64,000 bases of DNA. Source: Oscheius onirici. Taxonomy: Eukaryota > Nematoda > Chromadorea > Rhabditida > Rhabditidae. The notes below the pieces were generated by a model, which did no database searches, was not told where the DNA came from, and saw only the letters and a list, made by a program, of their open reading frames with translations. Positions 34,115-46,054 of the stretch are shown one piece after another (positions within the stretch are counted from its first letter, which is position 1; each line of letters opens with the position of its first letter). A program made the translations under genes and the position numbers. The DNA is taken from the NCBI GenBank assembly GCA_932521025.1, contig OW051470.1, positions 7,922,501-7,986,500 on the forward strand, in the 5' to 3' direction.

Positions 34115-37100
34115 ATGAATTTTCTAACGAAAATTAAGGAAATGGGACGTGGAGAAGTCATCGCCGATATCTGTACACGTCATCTGTCCCACCGGGACGA
34201 GAGAGAAAAGGTGGAAAAGGTCGTCCAGCGATGTGTCGACAAGGGATACGATTACGATGAGATGAGGGTTCGCTTTTCTTACATTTGAAAGTGAATTGGG
34301 GAAAATCCGCATCATTTTGTTCATCCTGGTCCCTGAATGAGAAATGTCCAGTGTATTGCCGAAATTTATCAATTATTGTTACTTCTCAAGTTTCCTATCG
34401 AATTTTTACTGCCTCGTTCCATGTCGAAAAAAAAGTCTATTGGTTTGTTAGGCACGAAAGTGCCCGTACACGGATTAATCTGAGCAAGTTATATATCAAA
34501 CCATTCAACGAAACTTTGGGAAATGATTTCGATTGTTTTGGGCATGTTTCCGGATGCAATTTGATCTAAATTTGACTTTGAACAAATCACGTATCTTTTT
34601 CTTTGCCTCTAATCTTTCTATATGTTTTCAGCTGTTTCTTCTTTTTTTCTGCTCAAATTCAGCTATCTGAGCGCGAGACTCTTATGAGCCATCATTTTCT
34701 TCCCCAAACTTGCCAGAACTTTCATGTTTTCAGGATCGAGTGTTGAAGGCCGTTTCCGACTCTCACAAGGCGCAAAAATTGATCTCGGACATCAGTTCGG
34801 CCTATTCGCAGTTCCGCAAACGTCAAAGAGTTCGTTTTCTCTCCTTTTCTAGTATGAAAAACAATATTTCAGTTCGAAGAGGACGAAAACCGTGAAAGTA
34901 AGCGTTTCCGCGAGGACGACAACAAGCGACAGGACAGGAATTCGGATAGGAATGGACGGGATCGTGAGAGACGGAGAGAGACGAATCGGGACACGGAGAA
35001 GATGCGTCGCCATCTGGTGGATGAGTCTTCCAGACCGAGGAAGGAAGAACAAAGAAATGTTGCTCTCAATGAGGATTCCATCAGGTAAAATATGTTTTTA
35101 GCCTTGCAGTCATATTTTTATCCCTATGCATTTTTAAAACTAAAAATCACGTTTTAGAGCCAAAGAGCTGCTCTACAAGGCCCAGCAGGAGATTGAAGAA
35201 CGAAAACGACAGCTCGGAATGGCTGCAGCGCAGCAGGCCGGAATCATTTCGCCGCCCATGCCACAGGGAAAAAATGTTGCCATTCGAAGAGATGTAAGTG
35301 TTGTTTTTTCACTAGAGACTAGAATTTAGTCCTAAAATGGAATGTCACAAAAAAGCTTTTCTAGTCAAAGTTTCAAGCTTTTTTCTTCATTTTCTACTGA
35401 TCTTTTGCTCCATTTCTGGACCGGCAACTGACAAAACAAAAACTACAAAAAACGGAGCATTTGCTTGCAGGAAGCGCAGCTGTTCATCAACTACTCGATG
35501 GACAAGAAGAAGGACCGAATGGAGCAGCTGAAGGCCCGACTGGCTGCCAACAAAACGGTCCAGGAGTTGGCGGCTGCGAAAAAGGCCGAAGAGGAAGAAA
35601 AGAAGGAAAAAGAGGCTCCGGGTCCCGTGGTGGAGGAAAAACCGAAAGAGGATCCGAACAAGATAATCGAGTATTTGGATCCGAGAATTGTGGGGAAGCG
35701 AGCGGATCGCGGAAGAAGACAGTTCAATTTCCATGAAAAGGGCGAATTTGAGAAGTTGGCCAATAAGCAGAGAGCCATGGCAAAGCTCGAAAAGCTACAG
35801 GTTTGAATTTTTTTTTTTTTTTGAGAAAAATTGGAAAAAATTAGGCGGAAATTTCGTCGGCAGCGCAATCTACGGGCATTTCGTCGGCTGTCAAGCTGGC
35901 AATGGTAACACCGTCCGGACCGACAGGAAAGAATCTCGAGACGCCAGAGTGCGAATGGTGGGATACGATCGTTCTGGAGGCTAACAGGTTTGTTCACTTT
36001 GCTGAAGGTTACGGTAGGAGGAGGAAAATAGAATGTAGAAATTTGAATAATTTTGAATAGCAGAACAAAGAAGAAATTGGAACAGTAATCAAGTCGGTAC
36101 CGGAAGAACTGATGTTTGAGGATTCTCAAATTCTTTTTTCTTTTGTTTAATTCTCAACTCAAACAATAGCTATTTGTATTTACACTACTCTCAGACCCTA
36201 AAAATTAGAAGCCGGAGTTATGTGGGATAGTCGTTGCCGAATGGATTGGCATCGCTCCGATAGTCGGAGTGATGCCAATCCATTTTAGATTTCTCCATAG
36301 TTTCCGTGTGCCTGTCTGCGTGTCGGAAGCTCTAATTGAGGATAAGTAGGGGAGCTTTGTGCGCAAATTAGTTTTTAACAAGACGAGAAAGGAAAACAAG
36401 TGAGCGAACTTTGTTTGTTACGATAGTTTCTTTGGAGGGCTGGGATAAGGGTCACTGGAACGGAGCGACAAGGGGAGCAGGAACTGGACTCTAAAACAGT
36501 GGATCGGCGGCAGGTCGAAGTAATAGGTGAAGACGAGGTATTTCTAACTTTAGCCTGGAAGGGCGTTACTATCCTTGTACAGTTTAAATTGATCTCGCGT
36601 CGTCTGTGTGTGTCGGAAGCCATAAGTGACAATAATTAGGGAAGATTTGTAAAGATCCGATGAAAGCTGTTGTTATGAATTTTTCTTTAGAAAAGTTTTT
36701 TTGAAAAATTAGTCAGTTTTAAATAAAACATGCAAGGGGAACATCACTCAGTGTGGGTATCTCTAGGATTCCAGACGGGTAAAGGATTGTTGTACGGTAA
36801 GAACTAAGGAAAAGTGGGACAAATTGGAAATTACAGGCGTAAAGAGCCGACTATGAGAAACTGGAATCAATTCTTGATGATAAGTGTCAAGTACCAGCTC
36901 TAGCATCTAGTTACCTAGTACTGTACATATTTTGCACTGAACAAACCCATAAGTCTGATTATAAATTGACCTCTCTTACTGTTGCCGGAATTTCTTTTCA
37001 AGGGATCTCCGTAAAAGAAACTATCGATACATGAGTTTTCCCCGAAAATCCGAATGTATGTAAATTTCAATTTTCAGCTACGACAACATTCCCCAGACTG

Positions 37101-40100
37101 ACGACCCTCACAGATTTGAGAACACGGTCAGTGAGCTGGTCGAACATCCGATTATGCTTCGAGCACCGACCGATCCTCTCAATCCTCAATATCTCAAGGT
37201 TTTACACTATTTTTTTCTAACAAAACGCCCCCAAATTAAGGTCTATCTGACGACGAAGGAGCGCAAAAAGATCCGTCGGCAGAATCGCAAGGAAATGCTC
37301 AAAGAGAGGACGGAGAAGATTCGTCTCGGACTCGAGCCGGCCCCGGAACCCAAGGTTGTTCTCTTGCTTTTTCACTAAAAAGCATTGTTCCAGGTTAAAA
37401 TCTCGAACCTGATGCGTGTTCTGGGCAGTGATGCCATCCAGGATCCGACGAAAATGGAGGCCCATGTCCGGAAGCAGATGGCTGAGCGTCTTCGAAAACA
37501 CGAGGAAGCCAATGCGGAAAGAAAGCTGACGGACGAGCAGAGAGCGGCCAAAAAGACGAAAAAGCTGCAAGAGGACACTTCCCTGGCCACCTACGTCTCT
37601 GTTTACAAGTAGCTTTGCCTTAAAATATATAAAAATATGACGAATTTAGGTGCAAATCGCTGTTGAACGCGTCGAAAAAATTCAAGGTCGAAACAAACGC
37701 CAAACAGCTTCACATGACCGGAGCCATCATTCTTCACAAGCACATTAATGTCGTCGTCGTGGAAGGAGGTCGGTTTTTGTCATTTTTTGCAGGAATTTTG
37801 GCGGGATGCGCTAGTTTCAAGAAAATTTATCATTGCTTATCCAAGATAACGGCTTGAAGAACTGGTAAAACTTATTCTAAATCAGCTTGTACAATGGTTT
37901 GAATTGTGGTTAGGATCGTCTTGTTGACTCTGAATTCTTGCAATGTGAATTCCGACGAGATCCAAAAAGGTCGCTTCTTGACGAATTTCAACACTTTTTG
38001 TTAGACGATTATTTATTGGCACTGATTGGGCAGAATAAAACACAAGTGATAAGAAACCTATCCAGAAAGCTCAATTTTGTTCAAAACCTCTTCGAGATTG
38101 GGCTCCGACTCCCAATAGAATTCCGGCAGTACAGCTCGCGTCTTGAGCGCTTGAGCCTTCCAATGGAGATATCGTTTGTCGTCAAAGCTATTCTAAAATA
38201 CATCTCAAATAAGGAAGACACCTTCAAACTAACCTGAACCAGATGGGACTCTCCAATCTGAACCATCATGAAGCAGTAGCAATAGAAGCAGTATTGGCAG
38301 CTGTTCTTGTCGCACAAGTTTTGGAAGAATTCGTTGCGGACGAGTTGGAGAACTGGCTTGTCGGCCTGGAAGCAGTCGGCGACAGAAACGAGGTCTCTCA
38401 AATAGTCCACTGCCTCGAATTTGTTCCTCGGCTTTTCATGACCCGAAATTCGAATTTTCTGACCTTCGAAGACCTTCTAAAATTGCAGTTTTTAATTGCA
38501 GTATTACACATTATTAATCTCTATTACTCTTAAATAAATATAATCTTTCTTTAACTGCGTAATCTACTATCAGCCAACAAAACTTGCCTAGCTGGTCATG
38601 GTTCTATACTTCTATGAGAACTCATTTTTGCTTAAAATCCAGTAGTTTTTTTCTTTACAATGAACTTAAAAAAGCAGTAAAATTCTTCCCAATAAATATA
38701 CAGCTATTATTTGTTTCAAAAAAGTAATCCTTTGTCAATATTATGGCAATAATTCAATAATAATAAAATAGTTGAATGTATCATAAAAGTACCGAAAATT
38801 CATGCTAAAAACCAACGTACTCGAAGTTCTCGATCGACTTCCATGTAGCCTTTTATGAACGCGCAACAGAAGAAGCAGTAATGGCAGCTGTTCTTGTTGC
38901 ATATGTTTTTAGAGATTTCGTTGCGGGCAAATCGAAGAACAGGTTCTTCGGCTTTGTTGCCGTAGTCAAGTTGCATGCGACCTCCAATGAAATTCATAGC
39001 CTCATAATGATCCCTCGGCTTTACGTGACATGAAATTCGAATTTGCTTATTTCCATGGGTTTTCTGAATAATTTTATACAGACAATAAGATGCTAGAAGG
39101 CGCTAACAGTTTCGTAGACCAGTTTGGGTCTGACAGCATCGAAATCGCTCGGTTTTCCGTAGTAGAGCACTTCAAAGAAGCGTCTGTAATCGTCCACAGA
39201 GGCACCGTCGACTTCAATAAGATCCTCAAGTTTCTTTGACACAACTTTGCGACGAAAAGATACCGTAACATAAACGCTAGCAATCATTTCCTTGAATACT
39301 TTCGAGCCATTGGCCAGAACCGTCTTGTTGACCTTGAATCACTGATCGGTGCCGACGACGACGATATCCAGGTCAGAAAGTTCCGGATCACCGAGCTGGA
39401 TTGGGTCGGGAAGTGTATTCACTTTTGAAGGAGCCATTTTCACTGAAATTTCAATGCGTTTGAGTTGACCTAACGTGAGAATCAAGCGGAACAGTTCTGA
39501 TTAAAATCCATTAACACATCACATTTTGACTGCAGAAACAACAATACATTTTGACTGCAGAAACAACAATTTATTGCTCTTGAGCAAGTCAACAATATAG
39601 AAAATCAGATGAACTGGCTGCTTTTTTCAATCTCGTCCATCTTGAGATTTTTGAACTCGTCAAAGTCGAGAATCTTCTCCATCTGCGTCTTCCAGACCGC
39701 CAGCTGTTCCTTCTTGAACTTGGACTAAATAGGGATTTTATTCAAAAAGAACGGTAAAAAAAGCTTACGAATTTGTCGAGAGGCAGTTTGTGCTCCTTGG
39801 AGAACATGAACAAGTTGAGACAGAAGAAGCAGCCTTCGCCGTTGCAGGTATTATTCGAAATTGAGTCCTGGAAGCAGCCCAAGACGGATTTCTCGATGTT
39901 GAAACGGTCCGCGACGGCCAGGAGATCCTGGACGTAGTTCCAGAAATCTAAACCTCGTTTTCTTGTCATTTTTCTAGGAAAAAACCTATGAGAATTTTCT
40001 CCTGTTCCTCGGAATCGTCCAGCTTATTGTGTCTCATGAACGTATAGTCGATTTTTGTGTAGATGCTCGTCGTGGAGTTGGTCTAGAAAGCAGAAATTAG

Positions 40101-41498
40101 GAGAATTTGAGCTAAAACCCTACCCATTGACCTTTGTAAGTGAAGACTGTAGGAGAGGTGAGCATTCCACTGTAGATGACCTCGAAAAGGCGATGAAAAG
40201 CTGGAATGGACACTTGTTTGATCTCCACACGGTCCAATTTTTTCTAAAAACGATTCCTTTTGGAGAAAAAAGGGAACCTAACCTCTACAAAATCGCCGAA
40301 GAACATTCTCTTGAAGACGTCGGAGCTGTTGGCGAGAATTGTCTTGTTTGCCATGAATTCTTGCTCCTTTCCGTCTTCTTCGGCTACGAGAGTAATATTA
40401 CGAAAATCCGGATCACCGAATGCGATTGGCTCGGGTTTGGACGTTTCGACATCTCTAGAATTAGCTTCTTCGCTAAGAGAAGCCATTTTATCTGAAAAAT
40501 TACGCTGTTTTAGGAATAGAGGGGGATGAAGAAAAGATGGGGGAAAAGTTTTAGAAAAAGGTTAGGTAAAGTAACGTGAGTCTCTAAAACCCCCTGAAAA
40601 CTCACAAAAAAAAACCAACGAGGAAGTCATTTTATATGTGTTGCAGTTGAAATTGACCAGCCGTTGATTTCGACCGGAAATTTCATTTTCTATTTTTATC
40701 GATATTTTCTGATTTTCTTTTCTTTTATTATTGTCGAATATCCTATTTCAAACGTTTTAATACCAAAACGACCGTAAAAAAATCGGAAAAATACACTTGA
40801 AAACAATTTCACAAGCCATGTTTGGTTGTTTTGGGCTTAGCTAAGCCTTTAGCCCATATAAACGTCTGGTTTTGGTCTTAAAAGATGAGGAATGAATCAA
40901 TCTATCTATTTTGATAGGAAAAAAATGAAAAATAAATGGAAAAAAATAAGTAAAAACCCCAAAATAATGAATTTCCGGTCAATATCAACGGCCGGTCAAT
41001 TTCAACTGCAACATATGATTCGTTTGCGTAAAATGTGTGGAAGTAGATTACTGTACCAGCAGGTCCCGTCCCTTTGACGGCGGAAATTTGAATTCTAAAA
41101 ATGTGCGTCAATTTGAATCTAGAATATACCGGAGAAATCCTGCAAAATCATCTAATTTTAGGCCCGAAGCAGCAGAAATTCTACAAGAATCTCATGATGA
41201 ATCGTATAAAATGGGAAGATGAAATTATTGGACAGAAGAAGAACGCCGAAAAGGATGCTCCCGGAGAGAGAAATCAATGTCAACTGGTATTATTCATGTT
41301 CAAGTCATTTTCAAACAAAAAATTCAGATTTGGGAAGGACAGGTGAAGAAGAGAGCCTTCCGCGACATTTCCATCGTCACTGTGACGATCGAGAAGCAGG
41401 CTCGCGACTTTTTCGAAAAACACGGCGTTGCCCAGTACTGGGATCTCGCCTTCAGCTCGTCCGTCCTTCTCGATGATCAGGATTCCCTTCCCTTCTAA
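34115..41498 (+). CDS. prp-3: PRPF3, U4/U6 snRNP splicing factor
   Basis: Exons: 34115-34267, 34734-34829, 34873-35084, 35158-35293, 35471-35800, 35845-35988, 37078-37198, 37241-37354, 37394-37608, 37651-37768, 41162-41286 and 41328-41498. Helical N-terminus, a basic Arg/Asp/Glu region, [15 protein letters not shown], then the PRP3 core ([62 protein letters not shown]) and the C-terminal DUF1115 domain ([19 protein letters not shown], then [17 protein letters not shown], and [12 protein letters not shown]). It stabilises the U4/U6 duplex in the tri-snRNP. Intron 10 is 3.4 kb and holds BTB genes and a transposon. The exon 8 acceptor is AAATTAAG. The start is the least certain part; an ATG at 34142 is an alternative. 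Confidence 0.92.
36180..36640. repeat. Intronic repeat shared with the SMARCAD1 intron
   Basis: It lies in the 1.1-kb PRPF3 intron (35989-37077). It carries GAAGCTCTAATTGAGGATAA and TAGGGGAGCTTTGTGCGCA, as at 28030, then the TTTCTTTGGAGGG block, then a second CGTCTGTGTGTGTCGGAAGC near 36600, so the unit is partly duplicated. It also holds an exact short palindrome near 36238-36282 (GGATTGGCATCGCTCCGA / TCGGAGTGATGCCAATCC). Confidence 0.72.
37905..37960 (-). pseudogene. Relic of a BTB-domain exon
   Basis: The minus strand reads EFRVNKTIL at 37913-37950. This is the same conserved strand-helix of the BTB fold as [12 protein letters not shown] and [12 protein letters not shown] in the two longer copies upstream. 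The flanks do not continue the domain. It is probably the remnant of a third tandem BTB copy. Confidence 0.5.
38058..39437 (-). pseudogene. BTB gene with premature stop and a duplicated middle exon
   Basis: Exon 1 begins with an ATG at 39437 ([20 protein letters not shown]) and carries an in-frame TGA at 39341-39339, just before [12 protein letters not shown]. The BTB part continues through [20 protein letters not shown]. Two alternative copies of the next exon follow, both phase 0 at each end: 39066-38818 ([20 protein letters not shown], ending in a Cys-rich [12 protein letters not shown]) and 38478-38235 ([20 protein letters not shown], ending in [11 protein letters not shown]). A last exon, 38194-38058, ends in TAG. 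It is either a pseudogene or a gene whose translation starts downstream of the stop. The paired exons could be mutually exclusive or simply remnants of two merged copies. It lies in PRPF3 intron 10. Confidence 0.65.
39605..40486 (-). CDS. BTB/POZ domain protein, nested in PRPF3 intron
   Basis: Five exons, 40486-40283, 40243-40124, 40082-39986, 39947-39769 and 39724-39605, total exactly 720 nt (239 residues). Residues about 20-110 form a BTB fold: [55 protein letters not shown]-like helical region follows with [15 protein letters not shown] and the Cys cluster CNGEGCFFC seen in its neighbour, then a Lys/Glu-rich tail. BTB proteins of nematodes often recruit substrates to cullin-3 ligases; that is inference. 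There is no MATH domain. It is fully contained, antisense, in intron 10 of PRPF3. Confidence 0.85.
40633..41016. mobile_element. Short TIR element, relative of the 21227 element
   Basis: About 385 bp. The left end reads TGTTGCAGTTGAAATTGACC and the right end GGTCAATTTCAACTGCAACA. Subterminal copies are TTGATTTCGACCGG and CCGGTCAATATCAACGG. It shares its ends with the element at 21227-22255 but has no coding remnant, so it is a non-autonomous deletion form. It is the last feature in PRPF3 intron 10. Confidence 0.85.
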
Positions 41499-41872
41499 TT
41501 TATTTTGCGTATTCTTATCCTGTCCATGTTCTTCTTCCTCTGGTTGTTCCAAATCTGTTTCGAAGAGTAAATTCTGTCATTTTGGCCTCTTTTTGTTGTG
41601 AATTCTAGTTTTTAGCCCAAACTACCTTTTTAGCAAGTGTATCCGAGAAACTTGGAAGAAATGAGATGGAAATCTTTGAAAGAAAATTTAAGCGAAATCA
41701 CGTACAAATATTTGATCGTCGCAACGAAAATAGCATTGCGTACGACGCAAATCTGCGTACCTGATCCTAGACTACCTTTCTAGTTCGATTTTTGCAGTTT
41801 TATTCCTTTTCAACGTTTTTTTATTGAATTTTTCTTTTTCTATAGCCTTTACTCAACTTTTCCTCTTCTAGG

Positions 41873-44800
41873 ATGTCCGCCGATCTCGCTCAAAGAGCCG
41901 TAGCTGATCTCGAGGCCGCCAAGGAGCAGCTAGCAGCCAAGAAGCGGCTTCTTCAAGAAGTTTTCTGCGATTTACGCGAGTTGGACACGGATCGACCAGT
42001 TGGTGTACGTCCAGTTTGAATACTTTATTGCCTTTTCTTGTCAATCTACTGGTTACCCAAAATTTCGTGCGACTTTTTGGATGGTTTCTTCTGTTCCACA
42101 GCCGAGCTCTTTCTCTTGTTGACGATGCCGGTAAAGTCGACTAGAATCAGCGTGTCCTTTGTAATCTTGAGCTGCGAGAGCGGCGTGTGGATCGTCTTCT
42201 GCTTCACTTGCAGAAGCTGGTCGTTGCCGCAAAAGTCGCGACGGAAATAGCCGTAGACCTTGTCCCAGGGCATCTTCAAAATGCGGCGCAGCTCACGCAG
42301 CAGGTCGCCGAGCGTGCCGTTTTCCAAGTCGAATTCCATCGTCTGTTGGTTGTCGTCTTCCTCGCAGAAGCCGACTGGAATTTTGAACTTATTTCTGATG
42401 AAAATAAGTACTCTTTCATTCAAATTTCTACTCTTTTGGGCTGGAAAATTGCTTTTCAGTATGTTCGCCCAGATTACGATTAAACACCCTTCTTGTAAAC
42501 CTATTGGTTAGAACTCCCGATTGAGAACTTCACGGTACTAGTTTCAGTTATTGTTGGGTTTTTTTAACTTACCAGCTGTTACGCCTAGTTATAGGATACC
42601 GTAGTTTGTAACTGTATAGACGTTCTTAGCTCTTCTGACCAGGCATTCGCGGCACACGTTCAAATCTGATACTCTCAGTCCCCAAAATCTTACTCACTCT
42701 TGATTTCGGTCAGCTTGATGACCTCTGTTCCCTTGCCATAAATGTGCTTGATCATGTCGTCCTTCAGAGCCTCCATGCTGAAGTGGCTGTCGAGATCGAA
42801 GCGATTGAAGTAGGCAGCTCGTTCGGGAAAATGTGCCTTAAGGCAGAGAACCGTCTCGCAGCGATACGGCAGACGGCACGACTCGTTCGGACAAATCGGA
42901 GGACATCCTTTCTGCTCGCATTCCTTGAGGATGGCGCCGAGACAGGAGAGGCAGCAGGCATGCTCGCATTCCTGCTCGTTCGGAAAGTTTCTCAACACCT
43001 CGCCTTCACAGTCCGTCATGCCCTTGCACGGGATTTTTGCCTGGAAAAGCGTTGCATTTTCATGGGTTGATAGCTCTATAGGTCTCACAGTGAAGCTTGC
43101 TTGAAGAAAAACTCACGAAACTGATCTTCTTGCCCTTCTTGGTGCGAGCAGCAGCTGGGGGACACTTGCCCTTGGGACAACAGTCCTTTCTCTCGGTCCA
43201 CTTTTCGACACAGTCGGCACAGATTCTCATTCCGCAGCAGGAGAGCATCTGCAGCTTGGCGGCATCAAGACTGGAACCGCACGGACCGCCGCACTTTTCG
43301 CGCTCTTCCTCCTTCAGCAGCACGTTGCAGTTAAGAACCGGACAGACTGGCGTATCACTGGAATTGTTTTTATTCGTTTTTTATTCAAATGTTTCGTTTT
43401 TCGACTCTCTCAAACTAAACCCAACCTGTACTTCTTCTTTCAGTCACTGTTCTGGTCAGTAACTCTTCACTAGACTCTAGACTACCCGCTCCAAACTGTG
43501 TTTTCTATTCGTCTTACTCTTCCGATCAGTACATTGTCCCTCTACTAATTCTTGCCTAACTCTCTCAGTTTCTTTACTCTGTTTGGATCAGTGCATTATT
43601 TTGAGCTACTGTTCTAAACTGACTCTTACCGCGTACTAGGCATAGGAACGGGCCGGGCCGAGATTTCAGGGCCCGGCCCGGGACTACCAGTCTAGACATG
43701 TCGCCTCTCATTGATTCTGAGAGTCTCAGTCTCCTGTCTAATAGAATCCAACAAAACAAAGTCTGGCTACAGTACTCCATGTAATACTCACCCTTACAGT
43801 ATGCTCCTGACTCGTTCGTCTCTGTATTTTCTTGTTCAGTAGTTTGCCGACTCTTGACTACCAGCTGTCCCCTCATTCTGTCTCTTTGCCAGGCTGAGTT
43901 TGAGATTCAATCTGATGTCCAATCCAAAGAGACAATCTGGCTACAGTATTCCGAGTACTACTCACTTTCACAGTATTCTCTCCGTATTTTCATTTTGTTC
44001 TATACTTTCCTGACTCTTGACTACCATAGTTTCCCCTATTATAACTCAGTTTTTCCAGTAAAATGCACAAACTTACGCTTTCAAGGCGTCATCGTAGCAC
44101 TTTCCGCAGAGATCGTGCTGGCAGATGGCCGTGGCGACGTCCTGAGCATAGCTGAGCTTCCTCTGACAGGTCTCACTGGCGCAGCTGTTCCACTTCTGAT
44201 CGGCCGGCTGAACGAGCGGCGAGTAGCAGTGCTGAACGGGACAGACTTGGCACTTTTGAATCTGCTTCTGGATGCACGGCAGACAGATGGTGTGAAGGCA
44301 GGGCACGAGTTGGCTACAGTCTTCCAGCTTGGCCAGCTGGCGACACGAACCGCAGAACAGCGTAGACATCGGGGCAAATAGCCTAATTTTCTTTGCAAAC
44401 TTTTAAAAACACCATTTTTATGCAAAAACTAGATAATTAAGACAATTGCTTTGCTCTATTCAAAAACTATGCAAATTGGGACAATTATAGCAAAAAAAAA
44501 GCTTAAAAAAGATTCCAGATGATCGATTTGGAGCCGATTAGAACGAGGTCTGAAGAAAAATACTGCAAGTATGAGATTGACCTCTCGGTCGCCTTTGAGG
44601 ATTCGGCATGCTTGATGGTTGACCTGGAAAACTGCTCGAAGACGTCTTATTTGTAGGTTTTTATTACTTCTTTTTGATATGAAAACAGTTTGTTTTCGAG
44701 ACTTGAAACTCTTCTACTCAAATTTTCAGGCTGCCCTCTGCCCATATTCTCTTAGGCTCGACTGAGTCTACCGAAGTCTCTTTCTGTCTGGTCGACACCG

Positions 44801-45910
44801 ATGGATCTCCTATCGACGTCTTACCGTAACCGTTTATTTTAGAGCAACGTAACGACTCATTAGGCCAAATTCTAAAGGAAATCTGATCGTCGCCTTTCCT
44901 CAGTTCCTCTTTATCTCCTCCAATTTGGTCAGGACTATACTGGACTGTCGATGGATATCTTCGAGGTTTTTTTTCATAAATAATAGGTAATTTCCTTCTA
45001 AATTTTAGGCCTACAAAACACGTACCAGGAATATTAATCTCTCAGCTGGAAAACAGCAAGCATCCCGTCGAATCCTATGTCATTTCTGCTCCAATTCCTT
45101 CATATTGGAGGAAACTAGATGATCTCAGTAGCTGTACAGAGAAAGATTCGTTGTTTTGAAGGTTATTGTTAGGTAAAAAGGCTAGAAAAGTGGAAATGAT
45201 ACATCTTTTTGAAGCTAACAGAAAAAACCATCTAGACTGTTAAGAGGGTCAAGAGACTATGAGTCGACATGATTGCCAATTTGAGCTAATCGAATCCTCT
45301 TAGCCCTAGGATAAGGCCTGATTACTGTAACGTTTGGCTTGAATTATTAGCCAGGTTACTGCGCTTTCCGCGCCTATCCTAAAATTGACCGATCGTCTTC
45401 TTCACTTATGGACAGATACCAGTAGGCTTGGAAAGTTTGAAATTATCCAGCTTTTACCAATTTTTAAAACTTGATCTTTTTAGGAATTGCAGTAAACATT
45501 GCAGTAAAATACCAATTTTTAAAACTTGATCTCTTTAGGAATTGCAGTCAACAAATCCTCATATTTCAGACGCTATTCTGATGCAGCTGTTCGCCTCGGT
45601 TTGTCTCCAAAGCCGCGACTTTTCTCCCGTCGAACCTTACGGATTCCGCGAAATGTTCAGCAAGTTCGACTCGTGTGATTTCGGAGAGTGGCAGGTTCGT
45701 TTTTCTTTCTTTTGTTTGCTAAAAAAACGCTTGAGCTTTTATTCGGTACCGAAGAATTCTCCGGCCTCCTGGTCGGCCCTTCTAATCGAGAAACCGGGCA
45801 GCTTGATCGCATTTACGGAAAGTATGCAATTTTTAATTTAATGTGCAAAAAAATTCAGATCCGATTCTCAACTTGACGCCTTCCTCCAGAAAATCCAGCC
45901 ACTTTTGTAA
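41873..45910 (+). CDS. Unrecognised protein; host gene of the RING gene (tentative first exon)
   Basis: Seven well-phased exons, 44519-44652, 44730-44825, 44864-44965, 45009-45127, 45570-45694, 45736-45821 and 45859-45910, encode 237 residues (MIDLEPIRTRSEEKY to FLQKIQPLL), with AATAAA just after the stop. A separate short frame at 41873-42004 (MSADLAQRAVADLEAAKEQL, a coiled coil) is preceded by a splice acceptor and ends at a GTACGT donor in phase 0. It would join the exon at 44519 in frame, making 281 residues and placing the RING gene in the intron. The alternative is two genes. The body has beta-rich segments (LLPSAHILLGSTESTEVSF, NLIVAFPQFLFISSN) but no family I know. The acceptor before 45736 is TTGAG, which is unusual. 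Confidence 0.5.
42046..44369 (-). CDS. Multi-zinc-finger RING protein with ubiquitin-like C-terminus
   Basis: Exons 44369-44077, 43357-43117, 43040-42694 and 42394-42046 total 1230 nt (409 residues). Residues 6-45 are a RING-type cluster (CGSCRQL, VPCLHTICLPC, CQVCPVQHC). Two more Cys-rich units follow: SCCGMRICADCVEKW with CCPKGKCPP, and CEHACCLSCLGAILKEC with CPPICPNESCRLPYRC. The last about 110 residues (from KFKIPVGFC, with LGDLLRELRRILKMPWDKVY and DTLILVDF) look like a beta-grasp or ubiquitin-like fold. An E3 ubiquitin ligase role is inferred from the RING. The fold of the C-terminus is a guess. I know no named orthologue. Intron 1 (43358-44076) is 0.7 kb and C/T-rich on the plus strand. 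Confidence 0.82.
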
Positions 45911-46054
45911 ACAAATCTTTTATAATAAAATACGTGTAATCTCACTAGGAATCGTTGACCGAAAAGACTTCGTTGACTGAGTAGTGAAGGGACCTTTTTG
46001 GTCCAAAAAAGTGATACTTTGGGAAAGGAATGTAATGAAGAAAAATGACTAGAA

